Source: Methanoculleus oceani
GTDB taxonomy: Archaea; Halobacteriota; Methanomicrobia; Methanomicrobiales; Methanoculleaceae
Direction of reading: 5' to 3'
DNA: 64,000 nucleotides
Assembly: GCF_023702065.1 (NCBI RefSeq)
Contig: NZ_QFDM01000002.1
Span: 310,001-374,000 of the forward strand
Shown: positions 43,958 to 52,850 of the stretch, in pieces
How positions within the stretch are numbered: the stretch's first letter is position 1
Layout of the letters: each line of letters opens with the position of its first letter
The notes under the pieces: generated by a model
Seen by the model: the letters and a program-made list of their open reading frames with translations, nothing else
Told to the model about the DNA's origin: nothing
Database searches by the model: none
Translations under genes and position numbers: made by a program

Positions 43958-45030
43958 GAGGCCGGGTTCTGGTTGCGGGGTTCGCCACGCGGCACGTGGC
44001 GCAGTCGGCCCGCCGGGCCGGCTACACGGTCTACGCCGTCGACCATTTCTGCGACCAGGACCTCGGCTGGTACGCGGAGGACTGCCTCTCGTTCGACGAA
44101 CTCGCCGAACTCCCGGAGAAGATAGCCGAACTTGCCGCCCGCCACCCGGTGGACGCGCTGGTCGTCGCCTCGGGCGCCGAGGCTGTCGGGACGACGATCC
44201 CGCTCTGCGGTACGCCGCCTGCGAAAGTGGAGCGGTTCCTCGACAAACTGGAGATCCAGCGGTTCTTCGAGGGGCTGGAGGTGCCGGTCCCGCCGCTCGC
44301 CGGGGGCGAAGACTTCCCGGTGATGGTCAAGCCGCGCCGGGGAGCGGGAGGATGGAGGAACGCGGTCGCGAGGACCGCAGAGGAACTCCGCCGGTGGGAG
44401 GAGGCCTGGCCGGACGTGCCCTACGTCGCCCAGCACCTCGTCGACGGGGTCCCGTCGAGCGTCTCCTGCGTCGCCGACGGCCGGCGCGCCCGGGCAATCG
44501 CGGTCAACCGGCAGATCCTGCGGGGCGAGGGCGAGAGTGCGCACGGGTTTGCCGGGTCGGTCACCCCGTTCTCTCATCCCCTCGCCGGGGAGATGGTAGC
44601 GTGCGCGGAGAGGATCGCGGCGGCGAGCGGATGCGTGGGCTCGGTCGGGATCGACTTCATGGCGGGGGAGAGACCCTGGGCGATCGAGATCAACCCCCGG
44701 TTCCAGGCAACCCTGGATACGGTCGAGATGGCGATCGGGGAGAGCGTCTTTGCCATGCACATGAACGCCTGCCGCGGGGTGATCCCGGCGGCCAGGCCTG
44801 CGGCACGGCAGGTCGCGGTCCGGCGGATCCTCTTTTCGGAGCGGGATATGCGGCTTGACGCGGACCTCTCGGCGCTTGCGCCCCGGATCGCCGACATCCC
44901 CTGGCCCGGAACCGAGTTCGAGGAGGGGCACGCCATCGTGAGCGTCTTCGGGTGCGGAAAGACGGAGGCAGCGGCGTATGCAGACCTGGAGAGGAATACC
45001 GGGGCTGTCCGGAGGCTGATCGGGGAATGA
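43954..45030 (+). CDS. ATP-grasp ligase-like protein
   Basis: The 358-residue protein has a Rossmann-like N-terminus ([30 protein letters not shown]) and an ATP-grasp domain ([67 protein letters not shown] with the metal-binding NPR). It starts at GTG, overlapping the trm56 stop by 4 bp. It could be a carboxylate-amine ligase; MfnD (tyramine-glutamate ligase of methanofuran synthesis) is one methanogen ATP-grasp enzyme to compare, but the sequence does not settle the substrate. Confidence 0.85.
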   Translation: MRGRVLVAGFATRHVAQSARRAGYTVYAVDHFCDQDLGWYAEDCLSFDELAELPEKIAELAARHPVDALVVASGAEAVGTTIPLCGTPPAKVERFLDKLEIQRFFEGLEVPVPPLAGGEDFPVMVKPRRGAGGWRNAVARTAEELRRWEEAWPDVPYVAQHLVDGVPSSVSCVADGRRARAIAVNRQILRGEGESAHGFAGSVTPFSHPLAGEMVACAERIAAASGCVGSVGIDFMAGERPWAIEINPRFQATLDTVEMAIGESVFAMHMNACRGVIPAARPAARQVAVRRILFSERDMRLDADLSALAPRIADIPWPGTEFEEGHAIVSVFGCGKTEAAAYADLERNTGAVRRLIGE

Positions 45031-45179
45031 ACCCCATGAAATCCTCATCTCTGCCGTGAGAGGCTGCCCGGCCCCACATACACGGGAAAGGGAATTAAGG
45101 ATTGAGAGCAGAGTATGGTAAGCATCGATGCTGGAACATATACTATTATACGATTATCCATTATGGGAGAGATTTGAGC

Positions 45180-45701
45180 ATGGTATCCGTCACTGAACTG
45201 TTAAACGATCCGGCAATCAACGCCTACATTCTGCGCATGATCGGAGAGGAGGGAATCGAACTTCTCAGGCGGTTCCCCGAAGGAGGGGAGCACAGTGACG
45301 AGGAACTTGCCGAGATGACCGGGGTCAACCTCAACACCGTCCGCCACACTCTCTACACGCTCTACGAGAGGCGCCTCGCCGAGTACCGGCGGCTGAAGAA
45401 CACCGAGACCGGCTGGCTCACCTACCTCTGGCACCTCCGCCTGGACCGCGTCCACGACGTGCTTGAGGAGGAGATCCGGGATGTGCTCGAGCACCTTGAC
45501 GCCCGGCTCACCTATGAGGAGAAGAACGACTTTTACATGTGCAAGAACTGCAGCGTCGTCTACACCTTCACGGATGCGGCGAACTGGAACTTCGAATGCC
45601 CGAACTGCGAGGAGATGCTCGAGCACTTCGACAACGAACTCATCGCCAGCGCCCTCAGGAGAAGGGTCGATAAGATCAAGGAGAGCCTCGGGAGTGCGTG
45701 A
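45180..45701 (+). CDS. tfe: transcription initiation factor TFE (TFIIE-alpha)
   Basis: The 173-residue protein has an N-terminal winged helix ([44 protein letters not shown]), a central coiled segment ([22 protein letters not shown]) and a zinc ribbon ([23 protein letters not shown]). TFE helps open promoter DNA for archaeal RNA polymerase. ATG 45180 ([16 protein letters not shown]) is chosen over the in-frame upstream ATG. A TATA-like CATATACTATTATACG lies at about 45137-45152. It overlaps the next gene by 8 bp. Confidence 0.95.
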   Translation: MVSVTELLNDPAINAYILRMIGEEGIELLRRFPEGGEHSDEELAEMTGVNLNTVRHTLYTLYERRLAEYRRLKNTETGWLTYLWHLRLDRVHDVLEEEIRDVLEHLDARLTYEEKNDFYMCKNCSVVYTFTDAANWNFECPNCEEMLEHFDNELIASALRRRVDKIKESLGSA

Positions 45702-46179
45702 AGAGGACTGCATCGCCCTCCTCAGGCGCGCCGGATGCTCCGGGGGGGTCATCGCCCACTGCCGGGCGGTGCGCGACCTTGCGCTCACCTACGCGTCCGA
45801 CTCGATAGTCGACCGCGACCAGGTCCAGGCCGGGGCCCTCCTCCACGATATCGGCAGGGGGGTGACGCACGATCTACGCCACGCCGAGGTCGGCGGCGCA
45901 CTATGCCGGTCGTTCGGTCTCGACGAGGCGATCGCCGCCATCGTCGAGCGGCACATCGGCGCCGGGCTGACGGCCGACGAGTGTTCGCTCTTAAACCTCG
46001 TGCCGCGCGACTGCATGCCCCGGACGCTCGAGGAGAAGATCGTCGCCCACGCGGACAACCTGGTGAAGGGGACCCGCACCATCACGCTCGAAGAGCGGCT
46101 GCAGCGTTCAATTGCCCTCCCGCGGAGGCAGAGAGAGCGGATCCGCCGGCTCGGGCTTGAGATGGAGCTCTTCAGATAA
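45694..46179 (+). CDS. HDIG-type HD-domain phosphohydrolase
   Basis: The 161-residue protein starts at GTG 45694, overlapping tfe by 8 bp. HD metal motifs are in [13 protein letters not shown] (His), [22 protein letters not shown] (HD, His), VERHIGAGL and [12 protein letters not shown]. It belongs to the small archaeal HDIG family (TIGR00295 type). The substrate is unknown. Coupling to tfe suggests a nucleotide- or RNA-related housekeeping task, but this is an inference. Confidence 0.87.
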   Translation: MREEDCIALLRRAGCSGGVIAHCRAVRDLALTYASDSIVDRDQVQAGALLHDIGRGVTHDLRHAEVGGALCRSFGLDEAIAAIVERHIGAGLTADECSLLNLVPRDCMPRTLEEKIVAHADNLVKGTRTITLEERLQRSIALPRRQRERIRRLGLEMELFR

Positions 46180-46675
46180 TCAACTGTTTTACCTGCGGGA
46201 GCGCACGCAGGCGTTCGTAGACCGATGCCGGGACCGGGGCCTCGTCCACGATCATCACGAGTTTGGGCTCTTGTGCGAGGTAGGGGTCGGTGACGAAGAT
46301 CTGGCGGATGGTGAGGTCATGGTCGACGAGGACTTTGACCGCCGCGCCGACGATCCCCTTCTGGTGCGCGTCTTTAGGGAAGAGCGTGATGACCGAGAGG
46401 CCGAGGGCCTCGGCGACCCTGCTTAAGTCGGGCGCGGCGCGCATCCGGATAAAGACCTCCCGCAGTTCCGGGTTCTCGAGAATACGGCGGGCTGTGGCGT
46501 CGACGACCCTGCGGTCGGTCTCGATCGCCCTGCCGATATGCGTGGCCGGGATCTCGATGCCGTTGCAGACGATGCGCCCCTCTTCGTTGATGCCGAACCC
46601 ATTCTCGAGCAGGAACCGGACGACGCGGCCCTGGGACGGTGAATCGGCGAACTCCCGTGAGATGTCAGCCCACAT
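46172..46675 (-). CDS. ACT-domain amino-acid metabolism regulator (COG2150-like)
   Basis: The 167-residue protein has an N-terminal helix-turn-helix-like part (SPSQGRVVRFLLENGFGINEEGRIVCNGIEIPATHIGRAIETDRRVVDATARRI) and an ACT-like C-terminus (SVITLFPKDAHQKGIVGAAVKVLVDHDLTIRQIFVTDPY). This fits the archaeal predicted amino-acid-responsive regulators of COG2150. Its 3' end overlaps the HD gene by 8 bp on the opposite strand. Confidence 0.82.
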   Translation of the reverse strand: MWADISREFADSPSQGRVVRFLLENGFGINEEGRIVCNGIEIPATHIGRAIETDRRVVDATARRILENPELREVFIRMRAAPDLSRVAEALGLSVITLFPKDAHQKGIVGAAVKVLVDHDLTIRQIFVTDPYLAQEPKLVMIVDEAPVPASVYERLRALPQVKQLII

Positions 46676-46855
46676 GCGGGATCGTTGGAACCGGGCGCAT
46701 AAATACGCATCGAAGACGGTTCAGGGGCGCTGGAGCACGGGTCTGTGCACAACGGGAAGGTCACGCGGGGACGTGCGGCCATCTCGTCCACGAGAGGCCG
46801 GGTTCCGGCAGAGCAAGATATTTTATGTTGCAGCGCGTTGTATAGAGGGAACAGA

Positions 46856-46940
46856 GCGAGGGTTGCCAAGCCAGGTCAAAGGCGCCAGGTTGAGGGCCTG
46901 GTCTCGTAGGAGTTCGAGCGTTCGAATCGCTCCCCTCGCA
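46856..46940 (+). tRNA. tRNA-Leu (anticodon GAG)
   Basis: The acceptor stem GCGAGGG pairs with CCCTCGC (46933-46939) and A46940 is the discriminator. The anticodon stem CCAGG/CCTGG encloses TTGAGGG, giving anticodon GAG (reads CUC/CUU leucine). A long variable arm around TCTCGTAGGAGT fits a class II tRNA. The T-arm is GAGCG-TTCGAAT-CGCTC. CCA is not encoded. A TATA box (AAGATATTTTATG, about 46815-46827) lies upstream and T-runs follow. Confidence 0.95.
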
Positions 46941-47462
46941 TTTCGATTTTCGGTTATAAGTATCTCCGACGAATCGGACTCTTGTTAACAGGTAAGCAAC
47001 TTTCGTTTTCATCTCCCGGGCTGTTCTGGCGTGCGGAGCGCGGATAAGTAGAGTTTACATTAGAATCCCTGGAGAGCCGTATTCCACCTTTAAGCCGGTC
47101 GGAGGGTTGTGTGAGTGCGGGCATGTTAAGGATTGATCCGGTTCGAATTGTCACCCCTGCTCCCTGTATCGTGGGTATATAGAACGAAAACCCACCCCTG
47201 TCATCATGGGGGGTTTCAGGGCCAAAAAAGACTATTCATCGTTCGCAAGGAAGTATCAACTCCGGATTCGACTCGCCTATCACCGGCGAAATCTTTTTGT
47301 GATGAACAGTTATCATCGGGGGTCTGCCTGCCGGGAGGATCTTCGGTCTTATTTTGGGATAAGAAGGGTTTCCCATCGGAGGCGGACAGGAAATCTTCCA
47401 GTGCCACTGACTGCCCCGGCACTGGAACCAGATGAAATGGTGCAACCAGGACGGTGAGTACA
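46941..47462. other. 522-bp gap after tRNA-Leu, with a hairpin, no clear gene
   Basis: No frame here has convincing protein character. It contains a TATA-like GTATATAG (about 47173-47180), a hairpin from ACCCACCCC/GGGGGGTTT arms around 47188-47217, and a strong 10-bp stem at 47396-47427. The GC content is lower than in flanking housekeeping regions, consistent with the start of an accessory segment. Confidence 0.4.
47396..47427. repeat. 10-bp perfect inverted repeat upstream of the hydrolase gene
   Basis: TTCCAGTGCC (47396-47405) and GGCACTGGAA (47418-47427) surround a 12-base loop, 35 bp before the alpha/beta hydrolase ATG. It may be an operator or a leader hairpin; no T-run follows. Confidence 0.5.
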
Positions 47463-48341
47463 ATGCCTACTATCAGGACGAAAGATAACACCCAGATTTA
47501 CTATAAGGATTGGGGAAGCGGACAGCCGGTGGTCTTCAGTCATGGCTGGCCGCTGAGTTCGGATGCCTGGGAAGACCAGATGATCTTCCTGGCCGACCAT
47601 GGATATCGTTGCATTGCCCATGACCGTCGCGGTCATGGACGATCCGACCAGCCCTGGAACGGGAACGACATGGACACCTACGCGGATGACCTCGCGACCC
47701 TGGTCGAAGCGCTCGACATCAGGGATGCGATCCACATCGGCCATTCCACAGGAGGTGGCGAAGTCGCCCGCTACATCGGTCGCCACGGCACTGACCGTGT
47801 GGCGAAAACTGTGTTGATCGACGCGGTGCCGCCTCATATGCTCAAAACGGCTGCCAACCCCGGCGGGATCCCGATAGAGGCCTTCGATGAGGTCCGTGCT
47901 GCTGTCCTCGCCGACCGTTCGCAGTACTTCAAGGACTTTAGTTCCCCGTTCTATGGTGCCAATCGGCCGGGTTCCAGGGTCTCGCAGGGTCTTCGGGACA
48001 CGTTCTGGCTTCAGAGTGTGACGGCCGGACATAAAGCCGTATACGACTGCATCAAGGCCTTCTCCGAGACTGATTTTACTGAAGACCTCAAGAAGTTCGA
48101 TGTCCCGACCCTCATTATCCACGGCGACGACGATCAGATCGTGCCCATCGGAGTCTCCGCAATGCTTTCATCCAGGATAGTCAGAGGCGCCATTCTCAAA
48201 GTATATCCGGGCGCTCCGCACGGCATCTGTTCGACCCACAAGGACCAGATCAATGCGGATCTGCTCGCGTTCATCAAGGGTGAGAGGGTCCCCGATATAT
48301 CCATGGAGTCCAGGATGGAGCCGGCCGCAGGGGCGAGATAG
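47463..48341 (+). CDS. alpha/beta hydrolase (non-haem chloroperoxidase/esterase type)
   Basis: The 292-residue protein has the cofactor-free haloperoxidase/esterase layout: [23 protein letters not shown] (oxyanion HGW), [13 protein letters not shown], the nucleophile elbow [14 protein letters not shown] (Ser), late Asp in [11 protein letters not shown] and His in PGAPHGIC. The ATG 47463 ([14 protein letters not shown]) is preferred; a GTG at 47454 is in frame. The family is bacterial-rich, so horizontal transfer is likely. Natural substrate is unknown. Confidence 0.88.
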   Translation: MPTIRTKDNTQIYYKDWGSGQPVVFSHGWPLSSDAWEDQMIFLADHGYRCIAHDRRGHGRSDQPWNGNDMDTYADDLATLVEALDIRDAIHIGHSTGGGEVARYIGRHGTDRVAKTVLIDAVPPHMLKTAANPGGIPIEAFDEVRAAVLADRSQYFKDFSSPFYGANRPGSRVSQGLRDTFWLQSVTAGHKAVYDCIKAFSETDFTEDLKKFDVPTLIIHGDDDQIVPIGVSAMLSSRIVRGAILKVYPGAPHGICSTHKDQINADLLAFIKGERVPDISMESRMEPAAGAR

Positions 48342-48351
48342 AATAATTCAA

Positions 48352-48357
48352 TTTTTT
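48352..48357 (+). terminator. T-run after the hydrolase gene
   Basis: Six T residues in an AT-rich patch 11 bp past the stop codon are consistent with archaeal termination. Confidence 0.4.
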
Positions 48358-48465
48358 GATTCCCTGCCGATTGATAAATGTCTATACTTCAACAAAAGAC
48401 GGTGAAAATGTTAGATGCCTACCTGTGCCCGCTGATCCCCTCGCGACTCTGGATTTCCATGACAA

Positions 48466-48891
48466 TTACGGCACGCCCCATTCTGCCAGCCGCTCCCGCA
48501 CATGCTTATTCAGCGTAAACGATTTCCCGTTCTTCGTGTTCTGCTTCATGTAGTGGAGCGTTCCCTTCGAGAATCCCATCTTCTTCCATTCGGCATACGG
48601 CACATTCAGGATTTTTTGCCGAATCTCATCCGAATCCTGCCGCTCAACCGTATACATAGGAGTCACGAAAGCCGACATCGTCTTCTTGCCAATCAGATAG
48701 TGCGCCAGCTCTCGGGCCTTCAGGAGCATGACGTAGTGCCAGGGGTACTCCTTCCCCAGATACGGCACCGTTTTGTTGAACCAACGGTTCACCTCCCCGG
48801 TAACGTTGCGCGTGCCGGCAACCCGAAGGAAGGCGCTGCATTCAGATTTACGTTCAAAACCGGCCGGGCAAGAAAGCAGAGAAGGATTCAT
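48466..48891 (-). pseudogene. Cas1-like C-terminal remnant
   Basis: The 141-residue frame contains WFNKTVPYLGKEYPWHYVML with LKARELAHYLIGKKT, and later RQKILNVPYAEWKKMGFSKG with TLHYMKQNTKNGKSFTLNKH. This pattern resembles the C-terminal helical end of some CRISPR integrase Cas1 proteins. The catalytic core of Cas1 (a further ~200 residues) is missing, and the first ~35 residues (MNPSLLSCPAGFERKSECSA...) look unrelated and overlap a segment also found at 52.5 kb. I see no array, cas2 or other cas gene nearby. It is probably a relic. The Cas1 assignment is from pattern memory and could be wrong. Confidence 0.4.
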
Positions 48892-48949
48892 TTAACCTAA
48901 CTCACAGTTATTTAATAACCGATAGTTATAATATGAATGAGAATGATGA

Positions 48950-49140
48950 TCCTTTAGTGAAACTGCCTCCGGGCAGAATCCCGGAGATTGCACCTCCCTG
49001 TGGGAGAGGGATGAATCACATGGATTCTCGACGCAAAAGCGAGAATCCTGTAGAAACAGGGGTAGATCGGAAAGGCCCAGGCCAGAGTCCCGTGAGCGTG
49101 AAATCGAATGAAAGGCGTTGAATGTGGAATTCATCCACAA
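48950..49140 (+). ncRNA. candidate structured RNA: run of consecutive hairpins
   Basis: Behind a TATA-like GTTATAATATG (about 48924-48934) come consecutive stems: CTCCGGG/CCCGGAG, CTCCC/GGGAG (loop TGT), GATTCTCG/CGAGAATC, CCTGT/ACAGG (loop AGAA), GGCC/GGCC, and TGTGGA/TCCACA at 49123-49139. Density of perfect stems is far above the surroundings. A 62-residue frame (48933-49121, MNENDDPLVKLPPGRI...) also spans it, so a tnpB-like 3' coding end overlapping an omega-RNA scaffold is one reading. No TnpB gene is present. Boundaries are estimates. Confidence 0.35.
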
Positions 49141-49157
49141 TTGATGGAGTAAATGAA

Positions 49158-49982
49158 ATGAAAACGGAATCCGTGAAACTGGTTTACTTTTCGCCTACTG
49201 GAACGACAAAAGCGGTTGTTTTGGGCATTGCACGCGGATTGAATCCCGCCAACGTGGAATTGCTGGATATTACCCGACCCGATGCGAGAAAACAGCCACT
49301 AAAAACATCGGAAAAAGAACTACTCATTATCGGCGTGCCGGTATATATGGGAAGGGTGCCGGCACTGGTAACCGAATGGCTGCACGCGATGAAAGCCCAA
49401 AATACGCCTGCAGTATGTGTCGTCGTCTATGGTAATCGTGCATATGAAGATGCACTCCTCGAGCTGAAAGATATCCTGGCTAAGTGCGGATGTAAACCGG
49501 TCGCCGGCGCAGCATTTATCGGGGAGCATTCGTTTTCCACCGACGAAACACCGACCGCCGTGGGTCGCCCGGATTCGGGGGACCTGGAACATGCAGAATT
49601 ATTCGGGCAGAAGATATGGGAAAAACTTCAGTCTGTTTCATCAGCCGACCGGATTTCTGAAGTAATAATCCCCGGCTGTCATCCGTATCGGGTAGAGCCG
49701 TGCCATCCTTACCGGAGAGATTCGATATTCTGGAATGTTGATTTCATTGCGGTCAGCGATGCGTGCATACAGTGCGGGATTTGTGCAGAGAGATGCCCTG
49801 TCGGTGCCATCGATCCGGAAAACAGCAGGGCGATCGACACTGAAAACTGCATCACGTGCTGCGCCTGCATCAAACACTGTCCCGAGCATGCGAGAACGAT
49901 GAAACCCGGTCTGGTCAGGGACGCTTCACTGCGCCTTTATACGCTTTATAACGAGCGAAAGGAGCCGGAATACTTCCTGTGA
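49158..49982 (+). CDS. flavodoxin-ferredoxin fusion (EFR1 family)
   Basis: The 274-residue protein joins an N-terminal flavodoxin-like domain (VYFSPTGTTKAVVLGIARGL phosphate loop, IGVPVYMGRVPAL) to a C-terminal two-cluster ferredoxin (CIQCGICAERCPVGAI and CITCCACIKHCPEHA). It should shuttle electrons between flavin and [4Fe-4S] clusters. ATG 49158 (MKTESVKLVYFSPTGTTK), preceded by GATGGAGT, is chosen over 49122. Codon use is less GC-rich than in the housekeeping genes, suggesting acquisition. Partner enzymes are not evident. Confidence 0.9.
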   Translation: MKTESVKLVYFSPTGTTKAVVLGIARGLNPANVELLDITRPDARKQPLKTSEKELLIIGVPVYMGRVPALVTEWLHAMKAQNTPAVCVVVYGNRAYEDALLELKDILAKCGCKPVAGAAFIGEHSFSTDETPTAVGRPDSGDLEHAELFGQKIWEKLQSVSSADRISEVIIPGCHPYRVEPCHPYRRDSIFWNVDFIAVSDACIQCGICAERCPVGAIDPENSRAIDTENCITCCACIKHCPEHARTMKPGLVRDASLRLYTLYNERKEPEYFL

Positions 49983-50041
49983 TGAGCACCACACTTCGGG
50001 CACAAAGGAGAACTTCCACGGATACATACTGAGGATATCAT

Positions 50042-50884
50042 ATGGAGCACCGCCCATTCTACGCTGTCCATCCCCTCCTCCCGGTCTACCCCGAACCGGA
50101 GGACCCGTCGCCTGCACGGAAACGCTGGATCCTGGTCCGGGACGGTTCCGTGCTCTTCAAGAGCAACCCGGCATCCGGCACCGTTCTCATGCCGAACCCG
50201 CTCCCCGCCGGTCTGGCGTGCGGTGCGCCGGTGTATCTCGGCACCCGCGACGACATCATCTATTACGCAGCCGAGGTCCCTGCCGGTGCCACGCCGCCGG
50301 GCGGCTGGCAGCAGTCGCCGGTCCGGGAACTTTCCGGAAAGGTTTCGGACAGCGACATGGCCGTTGCCTCCTATGCCGTGCGGATCCTTGACTTCGACCG
50401 GTCGAATACCTTCTGCGGCAGGTGCGGTGCAAAAACCCGCCCGCTCACGACCGAGCGGGCACGGATCTGCACGGCCTGCAGCCGCATCGTCTACCCCCGG
50501 ATCTCCCCCGCCATCATCGTGCTGATTAAAAAGGGGGAGGAGGTCCTGCTCGCCCGTTCCCCCCGCTCCCCGCCGGGGGTCTTCTCGGTCATCGCCGGCT
50601 TCAATGAACCCGGTGAGAACCTCGAGCAGACCGTCCACCGCGAAGTCGGCGAGGAAGTCGGCGTTGCGGTGCAAAATCTCCGGTACTTCGGGAGCGAGCC
50701 ATGGCCGTTTCCCGATTCGCTCATGATCGGCTTTGTCGCAGACCATGCCGGAGGAGAGATCCGGATCGACAACCGGGAGATTGAAGCCGCCGGCTGGTTT
50801 ACCCGCGGCACCCTGCCCCCCGTTCCCTCGAAGGCGAGCATCTCGCGGGCGCTCATCGAGGCCTGGATCCGGCGGGAGGTCTGA
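50042..50884 (+). CDS. nudC: NADH pyrophosphatase / RNA NAD-decapping hydrolase
   Basis: The 280-residue protein has the NudC zinc ribbon (FCGRCGAKTRPLTTERARICTACSRIVYPR) and the Nudix box GFNEPGENLEQTVHREVGEEVGV, with the NudC-specific SQPWPFPxS-type motif present as SEPWPFPDSLMIGF. It hydrolyses NAD(H) to NMN(H) and AMP and can remove NAD caps from RNA in bacteria. The ATG follows TGAGGATATCAT. It stands alone between two redox genes. Confidence 0.93.
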   Translation: MEHRPFYAVHPLLPVYPEPEDPSPARKRWILVRDGSVLFKSNPASGTVLMPNPLPAGLACGAPVYLGTRDDIIYYAAEVPAGATPPGGWQQSPVRELSGKVSDSDMAVASYAVRILDFDRSNTFCGRCGAKTRPLTTERARICTACSRIVYPRISPAIIVLIKKGEEVLLARSPRSPPGVFSVIAGFNEPGENLEQTVHREVGEEVGVAVQNLRYFGSEPWPFPDSLMIGFVADHAGGEIRIDNREIEAAGWFTRGTLPPVPSKASISRALIEAWIRREV

Positions 50885-50999
50885 CCCCGCCGGGTGTAAC
50901 AAACGAAAGGAGCATGAATGTTTTCTCCTACCGAATTGAATTGACGGGAAAGATCAAAATCCGAATTGCATGGACAAAAAAGGTAACGAGGGATTCATC

Positions 51000-51584
51000 A
51001 TGACGAAAGTGATCGCGATCAACGGCAGCCCCCGGAGAGATGGAAACACTTCCATTCTGATGAGACATATCATAGAAGAACTTGAAAAAGAAGGTATCAC
51101 CACTGAAGAAGTGAATCTGGGCGGATGCGTGGCACGGGGATGTACTGCCTGCATGAAATGTCGGGAGAATCAGGACGGACATTGTGTTTTTGACGATGAT
51201 ACCGTCAACACCTGCATCGACAAAATGGTCGAAGCGGATGGGATTATTCTCGGTTCACCGGTGTACTTCCTGGACGTCACGGCCGAGATGAAGGGATTGA
51301 TCGACCGGGCAGGGTTTGTAGCAATGGCCAATAGAGACCTTTTCCAGCGCAAGGTCGGCGTTGCAGTAACCGTAATGCGCAGGGCCGGAGCCACCGCCGC
51401 TCTGAATACGATGATCAACTTCATGGTATTTTCCGGCATGATCATCCCGGGCAAACCCGTTATCGGCCTTGGGAGAGAGATCGGAGCTGTTAATCGGGAT
51501 GAGGAGGGAATCGGGCGTGCCCATGATACCGGAAAGAACATGGCGTGGCTGCTTAAAGCGCTTGAGGCCTCGCGTGAATCATAA
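51000..51584 (+). CDS. iron-sulfur flavoprotein / NADPH-dependent FMN reductase family
   Basis: The 194-residue protein has the FMN-binding loop INGSPRRDGNTSILM, a cysteine cluster GCVARGCTACMKCRENQDGHC (ISF-type C-x2-C-x2-C plus C), and ILGSPVYFLDVTAEMKGLIDR. This is the Isf family of methanogens and anaerobes, reducing O2 or other acceptors with ferredoxin. ATG 51000, preceded by GAGGGATTC, is preferred to 50970. It lies 33 bp before a TetR regulator, which probably controls it. Confidence 0.9.
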   Translation: MTKVIAINGSPRRDGNTSILMRHIIEELEKEGITTEEVNLGGCVARGCTACMKCRENQDGHCVFDDDTVNTCIDKMVEADGIILGSPVYFLDVTAEMKGLIDRAGFVAMANRDLFQRKVGVAVTVMRRAGATAALNTMINFMVFSGMIIPGKPVIGLGREIGAVNRDEEGIGRAHDTGKNMAWLLKALEASRES

Positions 51585-51617
51585 ACCAGAAGACCAGACA
51601 ATAACTGGAGAATCGGG

Positions 51618-52343
51618 ATGGGAATAGCCGATAGACGACAACGAGAAAAGGAACAGCGAAAGACCGAGATCATAGATGCAGCCGAGCGTCTCTTTTTTTC
51701 CCGGAGTTACGAAGATGTTTCCATGGATGATATCGCCCAAGAGGTCGAACTGAATAAGGCTACCATCTATCTGTATTTTAGAAATAAGGAGACACTTTAC
51801 GCTACTATTGTTCTCCGTGGCGTCCAGATCCTCAAGGAAAAATATACGGAATGCATGGAGAAACAGGTTCCCGGAATCGTCAAGGTAGCCCTGATGGGCC
51901 AGGCCTATTATCAGTTCTCACAGGAATACCCCGACTATCTTCGAATGATCCATTTTTACGGTTCTGAGCGTTTTTCCAGAGAGAACCCGTGTACCGCAGA
52001 GATTGGAAAGGGATATGGTACCTGCCGTATGATCCTGGCGGATGCGATCCGGGAGGGTATCGATGACGGCACAATACGAGCCGATCTCGATCCGTTCCTG
52101 ACTTCGATGTATCTTATGATCTCCTTCATGGGTATCCTCTCCATGGAAAACAAATGGAAACTGGTGATCGAGGCGGAAGGGTTCAGTTACGAACAGTTCA
52201 CGAGTGAATTCTTCCGCTTCATTACTCCGGCAATTTCTTCCGGTGAGCAATCTCACAAAATGGATGTCAAGGATTTCCCAGCATCTGGATTCTTTTTAAC
52301 CGGATCTGTGGCACCTGAGAAGAAAAAGGGAGAAAAATCTTAA
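51618..52343 (+). CDS. TetR-family transcriptional regulator
   Basis: The 241-residue protein has the TetR helix-turn-helix in KTEIIDAAERLFFSRSYEDV and DIAQEVELNKATIYLYFRNKETLY, then a helical ligand-binding part. The ATG follows AACTGGAGAATCGGG. It sits 33 bp after the iron-sulfur flavoprotein gene, so it likely represses this two-gene unit in response to an unknown ligand or stress. TetR regulators are mostly bacterial, so transfer is likely. Confidence 0.9.
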   Translation: MGIADRRQREKEQRKTEIIDAAERLFFSRSYEDVSMDDIAQEVELNKATIYLYFRNKETLYATIVLRGVQILKEKYTECMEKQVPGIVKVALMGQAYYQFSQEYPDYLRMIHFYGSERFSRENPCTAEIGKGYGTCRMILADAIREGIDDGTIRADLDPFLTSMYLMISFMGILSMENKWKLVIEAEGFSYEQFTSEFFRFITPAISSGEQSHKMDVKDFPASGFFLTGSVAPEKKKGEKS

Positions 52344-52366
52344 CCTTTTAGAATTTTGAAGTCGGA

Positions 52367-52374
52367 TTTTTTTT
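52367..52374 (+). terminator. T8 terminator after the TetR gene
   Basis: Eight T residues lie 23 bp past the stop codon in an AT-rich patch. Confidence 0.5.
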
Positions 52375-52850
52375 ACATCTGTTGCATTTTATATTCTTGA
52401 TTCGTGCCTGTTCCATACGAGACAGGCGATCTCAGCCCGGGATCATAAAAACGCTGATTTCGGTCTACAAGAATCTGACCCATTTGGAGCGATCTGCCCG
52501 GCGACAAAATGCCTAACTTTGAAAAGTCAGGGGAATCGTGAATCGGCGGTTGACCTCCTCGGTAACTTTGCACGCGCCCGTGGGTCGGAGCCGGACGACG
52601 CCGGCCCCCTCGCTCTGCGTTGAGGGCTGTGCCCCTCCGTGCGGACTGTCGGTGGGCAGAGAATGCCCGAGCACCGCCTGCCGGGTGGGGAACAGTACTG
52701 TTGTGACGGAGCCCAGAGCTCCTGCCGTATCGAAAGCCCCCCGGCGCACAAACAGGGTGGGCGGGCTGCCCGGACGGGCCGGCAGACAGACTATTATACT
52801 TTCCGTGACGTTACCCCCGTGGAGAACCCTGCACGAGGATCTCCCTGCCG
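52375..52850. other. 476-bp gap with a relic segment
   Basis: No intact gene is seen. Bases 52547-52579 resemble 48785-48817 (27 of 33 identical), part of the Cas1-like remnant, and several GC-rich short inverted repeats surround it. A TATA-like CTATTATACTTT (about 52792-52803) probably serves the downstream kinase. Confidence 0.4.

Noticed and set aside
47206-47457. 83-codon frame after a TATA-like box
   Set aside because: No family resemblance, weak composition and it spans the strong hairpin at 47396-47427. Kept as intergenic.
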